From DASXAI01 sp963728985 (GTDB lineage: Bacteria; Actinomycetota; Acidimicrobiia; Acidimicrobiales; Ilumatobacteraceae): a stretch of DNA of 64,000 nt. Location: contig CAVSME010000005.1 of assembly GCA_963728985.1 (NCBI GenBank), positions 124,001 to 188,000 on the forward strand, given 5' to 3'. Made by a program: the position numbers and the translations under genes. The notes beneath the pieces are model-generated. The model did not search any database. It was not told the origin of the DNA and saw only the letters and a list, made by a program, of their open reading frames with translations. This document shows, one piece after another, positions 27,437 through 39,575 of this stretch; position 1 is the stretch's first letter, and every line of letters begins with the position of its first letter.

Positions 27437-27442
27437 TAGCAT
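27437..27442 (+). promoter_or_regulatory. Putative -10 element (TAGCAT) for secA
   Basis: TAGCAT lies eleven bases before the secA ATG at 27454. The intervening GACCGAGGCCT has no strong Shine-Dalgarno. Spacing fits a promoter giving a very short leader. Weak evidence on its own, but the hexamer recurs in the same position before other genes here. Confidence 0.35.
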
Positions 27443-27453
27443 GACCGAGGCCT

Positions 27454-30237
<2,784 letters not shown>

Positions 30238-30243
30238 GCGCCC

Positions 30244-31350
30244 GTGCGTGACTTCACTGACGATCTGAAGGCGCTGCGCAGCCGGCTCGACGAGGCGCAC
30301 ACCTACCTGCGCATCGACGAGACGCGCGCCCGCTTTGCCGAGCTGGAGGTCGAGGTGCAGCGCCCCGACCTCTGGGACGACCAGGACCGCGCCCGGCACG
30401 TGAACGCCGCGTACGCGGCGGCGCGCGACGACCTGGCCGTCTACGACACCCTCCAGCAGGAGGTCGAGGACGCCGAGGTGCTCCACGAGCTGGCGCGCGA
30501 GGAGGGCGACGAGAGCCAGGAGCCCGAGATCGCGGCGGCCGCCGCCGACCTGAACAAGAAGCTCGACCAGCTGGAGCTGCGCAGCCTGTTCACCGGCGAG
30601 CACGACGAGGCCGACGCCATCTGCTCGGTGAACGCCAAGGACGGCGGCGTCGACGCCCAGGACTGGGCCGAGCTGCTGCTGCGGATGTACACCCGCTGGG
30701 CCGAGCGCCGCGGCTTCGACGTCGAGGTGGACGACGTCTCGGAGGGGACGGAGGCCGGCATCCTGTCGGCCGAGTTCACGATCCGGGGCCGCCACGCCTA
30801 CGGCCTCATGCAGAGCGAGCGGGGCACGCACCGGCTGGTGCGCATCAGCCCGTTCGACGGCAACGCCCGCCGCCAGACCAGCTTCGCCGCCGTGGAGGTG
30901 TATCCCTCGCTGGCCGACGACGACGAGGTCGAGATCGACGACAAGGAGATCCGGGTCGACACGTACCGGTCGTCGGGCGCCGGCGGCCAGCACGTCAACA
31001 AGACATCGTCGGCCATCCGGATCACCCACCTGCCCACTGGCGTCGTCGTCACCTGCCAGGACGAGCGCAGCCAGCTCCAGAACCGGGCCAAGGCCATGGC
31101 CAAGCTCAAGGCCATCCTGGCGGCGCGCGCCGAAGAGGAGCGCGAAGCGGAGCTCCACAAGATCGCCGGTGGGCGCCAGGCCCAGGTCGGCTGGGGCAGC
31201 CAGATCCGCTCGTACGTGATGCAGCCGTACCAGCTCGTCAAGGACCTGCGCACCGACCACGAGGTCGGCAACATCAGCGCCGTGCTCGACGGTGACCTGG
31301 ACGGCTTCATGGAGGCGTACCTCCGCTGGAAGCGAGCCAGCTCGGCGTAG
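30244..31350 (+). CDS. prfB: Peptide chain release factor 2 (no programmed frameshift)
   Basis: Recognises UAA and UGA stop codons and triggers peptide release. The 368-residue protein starts at GTG 30244, six bases after the secA stop. The codon-recognition motif SPF is in RISPFDGNARRQTS, and the catalytic GGQ is at residues 247-249 in SSGAGGQHVNK. The whole protein is in one frame; the in-frame UGA near codon 26 used for autoregulation in many bacteria is absent (TYLRIDETRARF reads through), as in other high-GC actinobacteria. Confidence 0.97.
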   Translation: MRDFTDDLKALRSRLDEAHTYLRIDETRARFAELEVEVQRPDLWDDQDRARHVNAAYAAARDDLAVYDTLQQEVEDAEVLHELAREEGDESQEPEIAAAAADLNKKLDQLELRSLFTGEHDEADAICSVNAKDGGVDAQDWAELLLRMYTRWAERRGFDVEVDDVSEGTEAGILSAEFTIRGRHAYGLMQSERGTHRLVRISPFDGNARRQTSFAAVEVYPSLADDDEVEIDDKEIRVDTYRSSGAGGQHVNKTSSAIRITHLPTGVVVTCQDERSQLQNRAKAMAKLKAILAARAEEEREAELHKIAGGRQAQVGWGSQIRSYVMQPYQLVKDLRTDHEVGNISAVLDGDLDGFMEAYLRWKRASSA

Positions 31351-31389
31351 CTGTGCGATGCTCTCCTGGGAACCGCCTGGGAGGTTGCA

Positions 31390-33262
31390 ATGCACCGTCG
31401 CCGCGTTGCCGTCGCCGTCCTGACCGCTGCCGCGCTGGGAACGGCGCTCGTCGCGCCGCTGGCCACCGGGACCGGCTCGGCCGGCGCCGTCACCATCGAC
31501 GGCGCCCGCTCGCTGTCGGACACCGTGAGCGTGCAGTTCAAGAAGCCGAAGGACAAGACCACCGACGTCCACGTGCTGGCGTTCAACGACTTGCACGGAA
31601 CCCTCGATCCTGCCGGCAACAACATCTACGGCAAGTTCGCCGGTGGTGCGGCCTTCCTGGCCAAGGCCGTCAAGGACAAGCAGGCGCTCTACGGCGACGA
31701 CGAGCTGACCGTTTTCGCCGGCGACAACATCGGCGCCAGCCCGCTGGCGAGCGCACTGTTCCACGACGAGCCGATCACCGTCGCCACCAACCTCATGAAC
31801 GTCGACTTCGGCTCGGTCGGGAACCACGAGTTCGACGAGGGCAAGGACGAGCTCCTCCGGATGCAGAAGGGCGGCTGCCACCCGACGGACGGCTGCGCGG
31901 CGGCGCCGTACACGCTGGCGAACGGGACGACGACCGACGAATATCCAGGCGCCGACTTCCAGTATCTGTCGGCCAACGTCGTGGTGGATGCCACGGGCAA
32001 GACGCTCTTCCCCGCCTTCGGCACCAAGCGGTTCAAGAGCGACAGCGGCAAGAAGTTCGAGATCGGCGTGATCGGCGAGGTCCTCAAAGAGACACCTACC
32101 ATCGTGACCCCAACCGGCGTAGCCGGTCTCGACTTCGTCGACGAGGCCGACCAAGCCAACGCCGCCATCAAGGCGTTGCGGAAGCAGGGGCGTGAACACG
32201 AGCGTGTTGGTGATCCACCAGGGCGGCTTCCAGCAGTCGCCGGCCGCGTTGAACGGATGCGCCGGCAACTTGGCCGGCAGCGACATCCTGAGGATCGCCC
32301 AGCACCTCGACCCGTCCATCAAGGTGATCGTGTCCGCCCACACCCACGCGGAGTACCGCTGCACGATCACGACGTCCGACGGCGTCACCCGGCTCATCAC
32401 CAGCGCGTCATCGTTCGGCCGGATCCTGACGGACGTCACACTGACCATCGATGACAAGTCGGGAGAACTGACCGCCGCCAGCGCCAACAACTCCATCGTG
32501 GACAACGCACTCAACACCCCTGGGCCCGGCGTCGTCCGCCAGGCGGACCCGAGCAAAGCCGACCCGCAGGTGGCGGCGGTCGTGCAGCAATACGTCGACG
32601 CCTCGGCCCCCCTGGCCAACCAGGTGATCGGCACGATCCAGGGCGACCTCAACCGGACCGATACGCAGCTCCGCGGGGAGACCACCCTCGGGGATGTGAT
32701 TGCCGACTCGCAGCTGGCCGCCACGTCCGATCCCTCGAAGGGCGGCGCCGTCGTCGCGTTCATGAACCCCGGTGGCATCCGCGCCGACCTGCTTGCGGCC
32801 ACCATCACCGGTGGCGAGCAAGTCGGCGAGGTGACCTACGGCGAAGCCTTCACCGTCCAGCCGTTCGGCAACACCCTGGTGACCAAGACCATGACCGGCG
32901 ACATGATCCGGCGGGTCCTGCAGCAGCAGTTCGTCGGCTGCGCGGCGCCGACGTCGGCTCGGATCCTTCAGGTCTCGAGCACGTTCAAGTACGAGCAGAA
33001 CGCGGCCGCGGCGACGTGCGCCGACAAGATCGGCAAGATGTTCATCAACGGCGTCGAAGTGCAGCCGACCGACAGCTTCCGGGTCACGATGAACAACTTC
33101 CTCGCCACCGGCGGTGACGGGTTCACGGTCTTCAACGAGGGCACGAACCCACTCGGCGGTGACATCGACCTCGACGCGCTGGTGGCCGCCTTCACCGCGG
33201 CCGGCTCGACCGGCATCGCCGTGCCGCCGCTCGACCGGATCGTGCCGATCCCCGCCCCGTAG
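31390..33262 (+). pseudogene. Secreted 5'-nucleotidase/2',3'-cyclic phosphodiesterase-type phosphoesterase, frameshifted
   Basis: Two overlapping frames together encode one protein of about 623 residues. The first (ATG 31390) has a signal peptide (RRRVAVAVLTAAALG core) and metallophosphatase motifs FNDLHGT, GDNIGAS and GNHEFDEG. The second frame, open from about 32192, continues with VLVIHQGG, the metal-binding SAHTH, and the C-terminal nucleotide-binding domain with MNPGGIRADL and NNFLATGGDGF. The frames join at GGGG 32187-32190: three Gs instead of four would restore reading (KQGVNTSVLVIHQ). As written, the first frame ends at 32454 in unrelated sequence. A sequencing error, a phase-variable tract or recent inactivation are all possible. 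The mature enzyme would release nucleosides and phosphate outside the cell. Confidence 0.85.
32187..32190 (+). other. Frameshift site (G4 tract) in the phosphoesterase gene
   Basis: Reading in the upstream frame gives AAG CAG GGG CGT, and reading the downstream frame gives GGC GTG AAC ACG. Removing a single G from the four-base run joins KQG to VNTSVLV, which matches the expected strand before the catalytic HQGG. Confidence 0.75.
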
Positions 33263-33265
33263 CCC

Positions 33266-33949
33266 TTACTCGTACGGATCGCCGGGCGTCGGGATCGGCG
33301 TCACGGACGTCGTCACGAGCTTGGGGTTGGTGTCGTCGCCGGGCTGGAACGTGCCCTCGACCTCCACCCAGCTGTCGCGCGCCGGGACCGGACCGTCCCA
33401 CCCGACGACGTGAGCGGTGGCCGCCAGGGCGTCGGCAGCGCAGCAGGCGATCTGGAAGCGGGCCACGAGGAAGCCGTCGCCCTTGGTCGGGCCGACGAAG
33501 CCGATCAACCGGACCGGCGCGCCGGCGAAGCTGGCGCCGGTCTGGTCGCCCTCGAAGGCGCGCTGGTTGAACTCGAGCAGCGTCATCTCGTGAGGGGCGC
33601 CCGGGTCGAGGGACGGGAACGTGCCGCCACCGCTGCGCACGCTGACGGCGGAGCCGGCGCGGTCGAGGGCGTACGTGCCGAGCGACGGCGGGGCGATCAG
33701 CAAGATCGCCAGCACCGGCGCCAGCAGCAGCCACGCCACCCGTTCACCCCCGTGACGATGGACGTGGTCGTCACCTCGACGGTGGCGCCACAACACCACG
33801 AGACCCAAGACGGCGAGGAGGATGCCGGCGGCGGCGATCCACGGTCCCATCGCCGGCTTCACGTAGCGGCGGAACGTGCCCCCGAAGGCAAGTCGCGCCA
33901 GCAGCACGCCGACGACGGTGGTGAGCGGCGCGCCCGCGTCCGTCGTCAC
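33266..33949 (-). CDS. TIGR03943/YcgQ-like permease partner protein
   Basis: A 227-residue protein starting at GTG 33947-33949, which overlaps the stop of the upstream permease gene (GTGA). It has three to four N-terminal hydrophobic segments (VVGVLLARLAFG, WIAAAGILLAVLGLVVLW, VAWLLLAPVLAILLIA) separated by a His-rich loop (HVHRHGG), then a soluble domain with FQIACCAADALA and VEVEGTF. This arrangement is the TIGR03943/DUF1980 family, usually encoded beside a DUF318 permease as here. The CC pair and His-rich loop suggest metal handling; substrate is unknown. Confidence 0.82.
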   Translation of the reverse strand: MTTDAGAPLTTVVGVLLARLAFGGTFRRYVKPAMGPWIAAAGILLAVLGLVVLWRHRRGDDHVHRHGGERVAWLLLAPVLAILLIAPPSLGTYALDRAGSAVSVRSGGGTFPSLDPGAPHEMTLLEFNQRAFEGDQTGASFAGAPVRLIGFVGPTKGDGFLVARFQIACCAADALAATAHVVGWDGPVPARDSWVEVEGTFQPGDDTNPKLVTTSVTPIPTPGDPYE

Positions 33950-34938
33950 AGCAGCAACCCGCCGACGATGAGGGCGCTGGCCACGCACACCACGAACGTC
34001 AGCGGCGCGAAGAACGACGTGAACCGCCGCCCGAACGTGCCCGCCTGCAGCGCGACGAGCTTCACGTCGACCATCGGACCCACCACCATGAACGCCAGGC
34101 GAGCGGTGAGTGAGAACTGGGTGAGGCTGGCGGCCACGAAGGCATCGGCCTCCGAGCAGATGGCCAGCACCACCGCCAGCCCGGCGAGGGCGAGCACGCC
34201 GATGAGCCCGCGGCCGCCGATGTTGTCGAGTACTGATCGGGGCACCACCGTCTGGAGCGACGCCGCCGTCGCTGCGCCGAGCACGAGGAAGCCGCCGGCG
34301 TGGAGGAAGTCGTGCTGCGCCGTCTCCACGAACGTCGCCAGCTTGGAGCTCTCGGTGTGGTCACGGTGGCGGGCCTTGTCGACCCACTCGTCGCGGCCGC
34401 GCCGAATCCACACGAACCCGACGGCGCAGGCCGCCAGCATGCTGGCGACGAAGCGGGCCAGCACGACCCGAGGCTGACCCGGGAAGGCGACCGCCGTGGC
34501 CACCAGCACCACCGGGTTCACAGCGGGCGCCGCCAGCAGGAAGGTGACGGCGGCGGCGGCGGGCACGCCGCGCGCCACGAGCCGGCCGGCGATCGGCACG
34601 GAGCCGCACTCGCAGCCGGGCAGGGCGATGCCGGCGGCGGCGGCCACGGGCACGGCCAGGACGGGCTGGCGGGGGAGGAGGCGGGCAAGGAGGGCGGGCG
34701 GCACGAAGGCGGCGATGGCGCCGCTCACCGTGACGCCGAGGACCAGGAAGGGCAGGGCCTGCACGCAGATGGCCACGAAGATGGTGGACCAGTTCTGGAG
34801 GCCGGCGGCGTCCAGATGGCCGGCCACCAGCGGCCGCACCAGTGCCGCCCCGACCACCACAGCGACCACGATGGGCAGCGCGCGGCTCGTGCGCGCTGGG
34901 GGGCGGTGCTCGTCGATGTCAGCCGGCGCGGCGGGCAC
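33946..34938 (-). CDS. DUF318/ArsP-like permease
   Basis: A 330-residue integral membrane protein with about eight to ten helices. The family motif PGCECGSVPIAGRL lies near residue 110, with FLLAAPAVNPVVL after it, and a second inverted half has GFLVLGAATAAS and ICSEADAFVAAS. Relatives (YraQ, YcgR, ArsP) are putative permeases for metals or organo-arsenicals; the substrate here is not determinable. It overlaps its partner gene by four bases and is divergent from ftsE. Confidence 0.83.
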   Translation of the reverse strand: MPAAPADIDEHRPPARTSRALPIVVAVVVGAALVRPLVAGHLDAAGLQNWSTIFVAICVQALPFLVLGVTVSGAIAAFVPPALLARLLPRQPVLAVPVAAAAGIALPGCECGSVPIAGRLVARGVPAAAAVTFLLAAPAVNPVVLVATAVAFPGQPRVVLARFVASMLAACAVGFVWIRRGRDEWVDKARHRDHTESSKLATFVETAQHDFLHAGGFLVLGAATAASLQTVVPRSVLDNIGGRGLIGVLALAGLAVVLAICSEADAFVAASLTQFSLTARLAFMVVGPMVDVKLVALQAGTFGRRFTSFFAPLTFVVCVASALIVGGLLL

Positions 34939-34974
34939 CCCCCGACGGTAGGCGATCGGATGACCGGGATCAGG

Positions 34975-34993
34975 CGGTACGGACTGGTACCGT
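34975..34993 (+). promoter_or_regulatory. Putative extended -10 promoter and inverted repeat before ftsE
   Basis: TGGTACCGT (34985-34993) fits an extended -10 (TGnTAnnnT). It overlaps an inverted repeat, CGGTAC (34975-34980) and GTACCG (34987-34992), with six bases between. The start would lie near 35000, leaving a leader of about 37 bases before the ftsE ATG. No clear -35 is present. The repeat could be an operator or coincidental. Confidence 0.35.
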
Positions 34994-35036
34994 CCTCGTC
35001 TGGGTCGGGCGGGCCCGTCACTGGCCCAGGTTGCGC

Positions 35037-35714
<678 letters not shown>

Positions 35715-36617
35715 ATGTTCAGCCGGATCAGCTACGCCGGTCGGGAGACGTGGGCCAACCTCCGCCGCAACCTCACGCTCACGATCGCCGCGCTGCTCAC
35801 CATCGCCGTCACCCTCACCCTCGTCGGCGTGTGGCTCCTGGCCCAGAAGGCCGTGGCCAACACGACGCAGCGGTGGAAGGGCGACGTCGAGCTCATCGTC
35901 TTCATGAACCCCGACGCCGCTCAGGAGCAGATCGACGCCGTCGGCCGGGACCTGCGCGACAACTCGCAGGTGCAGGCGGAGAAGCTCCGCTTCTTCGACA
36001 AGCAGATGGCCTACGACGAGTTCAAGCGCCTGTACCCGGACACGCCCGATCTCGTGAACACGCTGACGCCGGACATGATGCCGACGAGCTACCGCGTCGT
36101 GCCCCGCACCGACGACACGAACGTGATCGACGGCATCGGCCAGCAGTTCGAGAAGAAGGCGGGCGTGCAGACGGTGGTGTACGCCAAGCAGTCGGTGCAG
36201 TGGATCTACACCGTCTCCAACTTCTTGCAGTGGGTGTTCCTGGCCGTCGCCCTGGCCCTGCTGCTCGGATCGCTGATCCTGATCTGGAACACGATCCGTA
36301 CGGCGATGTTCGCCCGGCGGCGCGAGATCGAGGTCATGAAGCTCGTCGGTGCGACGAACTGGTTCATCCGCATCCCGTTCATGATCGAGGGCCTCATCCA
36401 AGGTCTGATCGGCGCGTTGCTGGCGTGCGGGTTCGTGTGGGCGGCCAACACGTTCTGGACGTCGAACGTGGTGGAGAAGATCAGCGTCGTCGACCTGCAG
36501 CAGCTGCAGGTGACGAGCGGCGAGCTGCGCTGGACGTGCCTGACGCTCATCCTGCTCGGCATGGGCGTCGGCGCCCTCGGCTCAGGCATCGCCGTGACGA
36601 AGTTCCTGGACGTGTAG
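35715..36617 (+). CDS. ftsX: Cell-division permease-like protein FtsX
   Basis: Membrane partner of FtsE that passes ATP-driven motion to extracytoplasmic wall hydrolases. The 300-residue protein has one N-terminal helix (about 22-45), an extracytoplasmic domain of about 120 residues (including VELIVFMNPDAAQEQIDAV and YDEFKRLYPDTPDLVN), and three C-terminal helices with RREIEVMKLVGATNWFIR on the cytoplasmic side, the conserved FtsX motif. Its ATG follows the ftsE stop immediately. Confidence 0.94.
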   Translation: MFSRISYAGRETWANLRRNLTLTIAALLTIAVTLTLVGVWLLAQKAVANTTQRWKGDVELIVFMNPDAAQEQIDAVGRDLRDNSQVQAEKLRFFDKQMAYDEFKRLYPDTPDLVNTLTPDMMPTSYRVVPRTDDTNVIDGIGQQFEKKAGVQTVVYAKQSVQWIYTVSNFLQWVFLAVALALLLGSLILIWNTIRTAMFARRREIEVMKLVGATNWFIRIPFMIEGLIQGLIGALLACGFVWAANTFWTSNVVEKISVVDLQQLQVTSGELRWTCLTLILLGMGVGALGSGIAVTKFLDV

Positions 36618-36649
36618 TCACGCTGAGTGGCGCCGCAACGACCCGCCCC

Positions 36650-36680
36650 TTGACGGGTGGTAGGTCGATGGACCTACGCT
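36650..36680 (+). promoter_or_regulatory. Putative promoter for the M23 peptidase gene
   Basis: TTGACG (36650-36655) and TACGCT (36675-36680) are separated by 19 bases, and TACGCT ends seven bases before the ATG, suggesting a leaderless transcript. The spacer carries an inverted repeat, GTAGGTC (36660-36666) and GACCTAC (36671-36677), whose right arm overlaps the -10. It might be an operator or a weak ftsX terminator. Confidence 0.45.
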
Positions 36681-36687
36681 CTCGGGA

Positions 36688-38094
36688 ATGCCATGCGGGG
36701 TCCGGGCGGGCCTGGCTGCGCTCGCCGTCCTCGCGGTCGCGGCAGCCCCCGCAGCGGGGCAGGTCGGGGTCCCTGATCCCGTCCAGCGGTCGCAGACCAT
36801 CGATCGGCAGCTCAGCCGGTACCGCCAGCAGTATGCCGAGGTGTCGGCCAGCGAGGTCGAGCTCCTCGCCCAGGTGGACGCGGCGCGCCAGACCAAAGAC
36901 AGTGCCGACCTCGAACTGGCCCGTCTCGACTCGTCGCTGCAGGAGGCGCTGACGGCGCTGACGGCCGCCCAGCACGCTCGGGACATCGCGGCGGCGGCCG
37001 CCACCACGGCGGCCACCGAGCTGACGGACGCGCGGGTCCGGGCGGCGGCGGCCGACGACGTGCTGCGCCGCCAGGCGCTCGACGCCTACGTCGGCCAGGG
37101 CCGCTTCGGCGTCCTCGAGGCGGTCTTCGCGCCGACCAGCGACGAGGACGCGCTGACCGCGCCGTACTACGCCCGCCTCGCCGGTGCGGTGCAAGCCGAA
37201 CGCACGGCCACGGCGCGCTCCACGCGTGAGGCGGCGGTGGCGGCCGAGTCGGCGGCCGCCGTGGCGTCGGCGACGGCGTCGTCCACGGAGGCCGAGCTGG
37301 CCCGGGCCCAGGCCGCGGCCCAGCAGGCGCGCGATGCGCAGGCCGCCGCGCAGCAGCAAGCGGCGGCCGACCTCGCCACCGAAGAGCAAGCCCTGACCGA
37401 CCTCCAGCAGCAGCAGGCCTCGTACCGGGCGCAGATCGATCAGCTGCAGGCCGACTCCCGCCAGATCGCCGAGTTGTTGCGCCAGCGTGCGGCGGCCGCG
37501 GCGGCGACCACGGTGGCCGCCAAGCCGACCGGGCCGCCCAAGTCCTCGGCCACGACGATCGCCAGGCCGGCCACGACGGCCAAGCCCGCCACCACCGCGG
37601 CGGCCCCGGTCACCACGGCGGCACCGGTGGCGACGACGCGCGCCCCCACGCCCGTGACGAGCTATCCGCAGGATTACGCCACCGGGAACCCGCCCGTGAC
37701 GATGGCGCTGAGCTACCCGATCCCGGGCGCGCCGATCGTGTCCCCCTTCGGCATGCGCATCGATCCCGTCCTCCACACCGGCCTGATGCACGAGGGCATC
37801 GACATCTGGGCGGGCGAGGGCACGCCGATCCACGCCGCCGGCGCCGGTACCGTGATCTGGGCCGGCGACCGGCATGGCTACGGCAACGCCGTGTTCATCG
37901 ACCACGGCCGGGGCGTGGTCACGATCTACGCCCACCAGTCGAAGGTGGGTGTCGCCGTGGGCCAGCACGTCGGCACGGGCGACACCATCGGCTACGTCGG
38001 TCACACCGGATTGGCGGCGGGCCCGCACCTCCACTTCGAGGTGCGGGTGAACGGCGTGGCCTACGACCCCCTGTACTTCGTGTCGCCGCGCTGA
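36688..38094 (+). CDS. Secreted coiled-coil M23 (LytM) peptidase, EnvC-like
   Basis: A 468-residue exported protein with a signal peptide (residues 1-24, ending AAG), a long Ala-rich coiled coil (about 30-270), a Thr/Ala/Pro linker (about 275-330) and a C-terminal M23 domain. The zinc site is present: HEGID with His368 and Asp372, and PHLHFE with His447 and His449, so it should be an active peptidoglycan endopeptidase. The coiled-coil plus LytM layout is that of EnvC and PcsB/RipC-type partners of FtsX. Its place 70 bases after ftsEX makes it the obvious candidate for FtsEX control; that link is inference. Confidence 0.9.
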   Translation: MPCGVRAGLAALAVLAVAAAPAAGQVGVPDPVQRSQTIDRQLSRYRQQYAEVSASEVELLAQVDAARQTKDSADLELARLDSSLQEALTALTAAQHARDIAAAAATTAATELTDARVRAAAADDVLRRQALDAYVGQGRFGVLEAVFAPTSDEDALTAPYYARLAGAVQAERTATARSTREAAVAAESAAAVASATASSTEAELARAQAAAQQARDAQAAAQQQAAADLATEEQALTDLQQQQASYRAQIDQLQADSRQIAELLRQRAAAAAATTVAAKPTGPPKSSATTIARPATTAKPATTAAAPVTTAAPVATTRAPTPVTSYPQDYATGNPPVTMALSYPIPGAPIVSPFGMRIDPVLHTGLMHEGIDIWAGEGTPIHAAGAGTVIWAGDRHGYGNAVFIDHGRGVVTIYAHQSKVGVAVGQHVGTGDTIGYVGHTGLAAGPHLHFEVRVNGVAYDPLYFVSPR

Positions 38095-38101
38095 TCCTCG
38101 C

Positions 38102-38107
38102 TAGGTT
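38102..38107 (+). promoter_or_regulatory. Putative -10 element (TAGGTT) for the crotonase gene at 38115
   Basis: TAGGTT ends seven bases before the GTG start, with CCCGCTC between and no Shine-Dalgarno, which fits a leaderless transcript. It lies directly after the stop codon of the M23 gene. Confidence 0.4.
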
Positions 38108-38114
38108 CCCGCTC

Positions 38115-38978
38115 GTGGACTACACGCAGATCGAGCTCGACGTCAGCGACCGCATCGCCACCCTCACCCTCAACCGGCCCGAGGTGCTGAACGCCTTCAC
38201 CGGCACGATGATGGCCGAGATGATCGACGCGTTCGACCAGACCGACGCCGACGACAGCGTGCGCGCCGTCATCGTGACCGGCCAGGGCCGGGGCTTCTGC
38301 GCCGGCGCCGACCTGTCCGGCGGCGGCGAGACCTTCAGCCGGGGCGGCGGCGGCGAGCCGACCGGCGCCGAGGGCGTGCCGCGTGACGGCGGCGGTCTGG
38401 TGTCCCTGCGCATCTTCGAGTCGAAGAAGCCGGTGATCGCCGCCGTGAACGGCGCCGCCGTCGGCGTCGGGGTCACCATGACGCTGCCGATGGACATCCG
38501 CCTGGCGTCCGAGAACGCCCGCTTCGGCTTCGTGTTCGCCCGGCGCGGCATCGTGCCGGAGGCGGCGTCGTCGTGGTTCCTGCCCCGCGCCGTCGGCCTG
38601 CAGCAGGCGGCCGAGTGGGTCTTCACGGGTCGCGTCTTCAGCGCTCAGGAGGCGCTCGAGGGCGGCCTGATCCGCAGCGTCCACCCGGCCGACGAGTTGC
38701 TGCCGGCGGCGCGCGCCCTGGCGGCGGAGATCGCCGACAACACGGCACCGGTGAGCGTGGCGCTGTCGCGGTTGATGATGTGGCGCATGCTCGGTGCCGA
38801 CCATCCGATGGAAGCGCATCGGGTCGACTCCCGCGCCATCCTGGCCCGCGGCCGCAGCGATGACGCGCGAGAGGGCGTGAACTCGTTCCTCGAGAAGCGG
38901 CCGGCCGAATTCCCAGTGAAGGTCAGCGACGGCCTCCCCGACATCTTCCCGAGCTGGCGAGACCGCGAGTTTCGTTGA
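38115..38978 (+). CDS. Enoyl-CoA hydratase/isomerase (crotonase fold)
   Basis: A 287-residue cytoplasmic crotonase. The oxyanion-hole segments GQGRGFCAGADLSG (about 56-69) and AAVNGAAVGVGVTM (about 113-126) are present, and FARRGIVPEAASSWFLPR carries the glutamate at the position usually used for catalysis. It probably hydrates or isomerises an enoyl-CoA; substrate chain length cannot be deduced. It starts with GTG and lies convergent to an O-methyltransferase gene. This is the first of four crotonases in the right half of the window. Confidence 0.88.
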   Translation: MDYTQIELDVSDRIATLTLNRPEVLNAFTGTMMAEMIDAFDQTDADDSVRAVIVTGQGRGFCAGADLSGGGETFSRGGGGEPTGAEGVPRDGGGLVSLRIFESKKPVIAAVNGAAVGVGVTMTLPMDIRLASENARFGFVFARRGIVPEAASSWFLPRAVGLQQAAEWVFTGRVFSAQEALEGGLIRSVHPADELLPAARALAAEIADNTAPVSVALSRLMMWRMLGADHPMEAHRVDSRAILARGRSDDAREGVNSFLEKRPAEFPVKVSDGLPDIFPSWRDREFR

Positions 38979-38993
38979 GCTTCTGCAGCAGTG

Positions 38994-39566
38994 TCAGGCC
39001 GTCGGCGAGTGGGAGGAACACGCACCGACGATCTTGGGGTCGGTCACGGTGCCCGAGCGCAACGTGTTGTCCACGAGGATCAACCCGCCGGTCCGCAACA
39101 ACGGCACGATGGCGTCGACGTAGGCGGGATAGCTGGACTTGTCGGCGTCGATGAAGGCGAAGTCGAACTCGGCGTCCACCGTTCGCAGCGTCTCGATCGC
39201 CGGTCCGATCCGCAGCTCGATCTTCCCGCCGACGCCGGCCTCGTCCCAGTAGCGCCGGCCGATCGCCGTCCACGTCTCGTTCACGTCGCAACAGAGCAGC
39301 TGCCCGTCGTCAGGCAGGCCGAGCGCGATGCACAGCGCCGAGTACCCCGTGAACGTGCCGAGCTCCAGCGCGCGGCGGGCACCGGTCGCCCGCACGAGCA
39401 CCTCCATGAACGCGCCTTGGAGCGGGCTGATCTGCATGCCTGACGCCCGTCCGAGCCCGGCTGTCTCGGCGATGAGCCGTCGCTGCAGCTCCGACGGCGG
39501 GGCGGTGTGGGCGTCGGCGTAGGTGGCGATCGGGGGAGCGAGCCACGCGGGCGCGTCGGAAGCCAT
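38994..39566 (-). CDS. SAM-dependent O-methyltransferase (CCoAMT type), C-terminally damaged
   Basis: A 190-residue reading frame. The N-terminal three quarters match caffeoyl-CoA-type O-methyltransferases: GMQISPLQGAFMEVLV, the SAM loop LELGTFTGYSALCIAL, and the metal/catalytic FAFIDADKSSYPAYV and LILVDNTLRSG. Then the frame departs into CSSHSPTA and stops at 38994. In the next minus-strand frame, bases 39027-38974 encode CVFLPLADGLTLLQKLN, which resembles the normal C-terminal end of the family (plxDGLTLaxk). About 25 codons that should lie between are missing. An internal deletion that is not a multiple of three explains this. The protein may be inactive, so it could equally be called a pseudogene. 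Confidence 0.72.
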   Translation of the reverse strand: MASDAPAWLAPPIATYADAHTAPPSELQRRLIAETAGLGRASGMQISPLQGAFMEVLVRATGARRALELGTFTGYSALCIALGLPDDGQLLCCDVNETWTAIGRRYWDEAGVGGKIELRIGPAIETLRTVDAEFDFAFIDADKSSYPAYVDAIVPLLRTGGLILVDNTLRSGTVTDPKIVGACSSHSPTA

Positions 39567-39575
39567 GTCCGATGT

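Noticed and set aside
30244..30340. Programmed +1 frameshift in prfB
   Set aside because: The codons around position 21-30 read through without an in-frame TGA, and the whole protein is in one frame.
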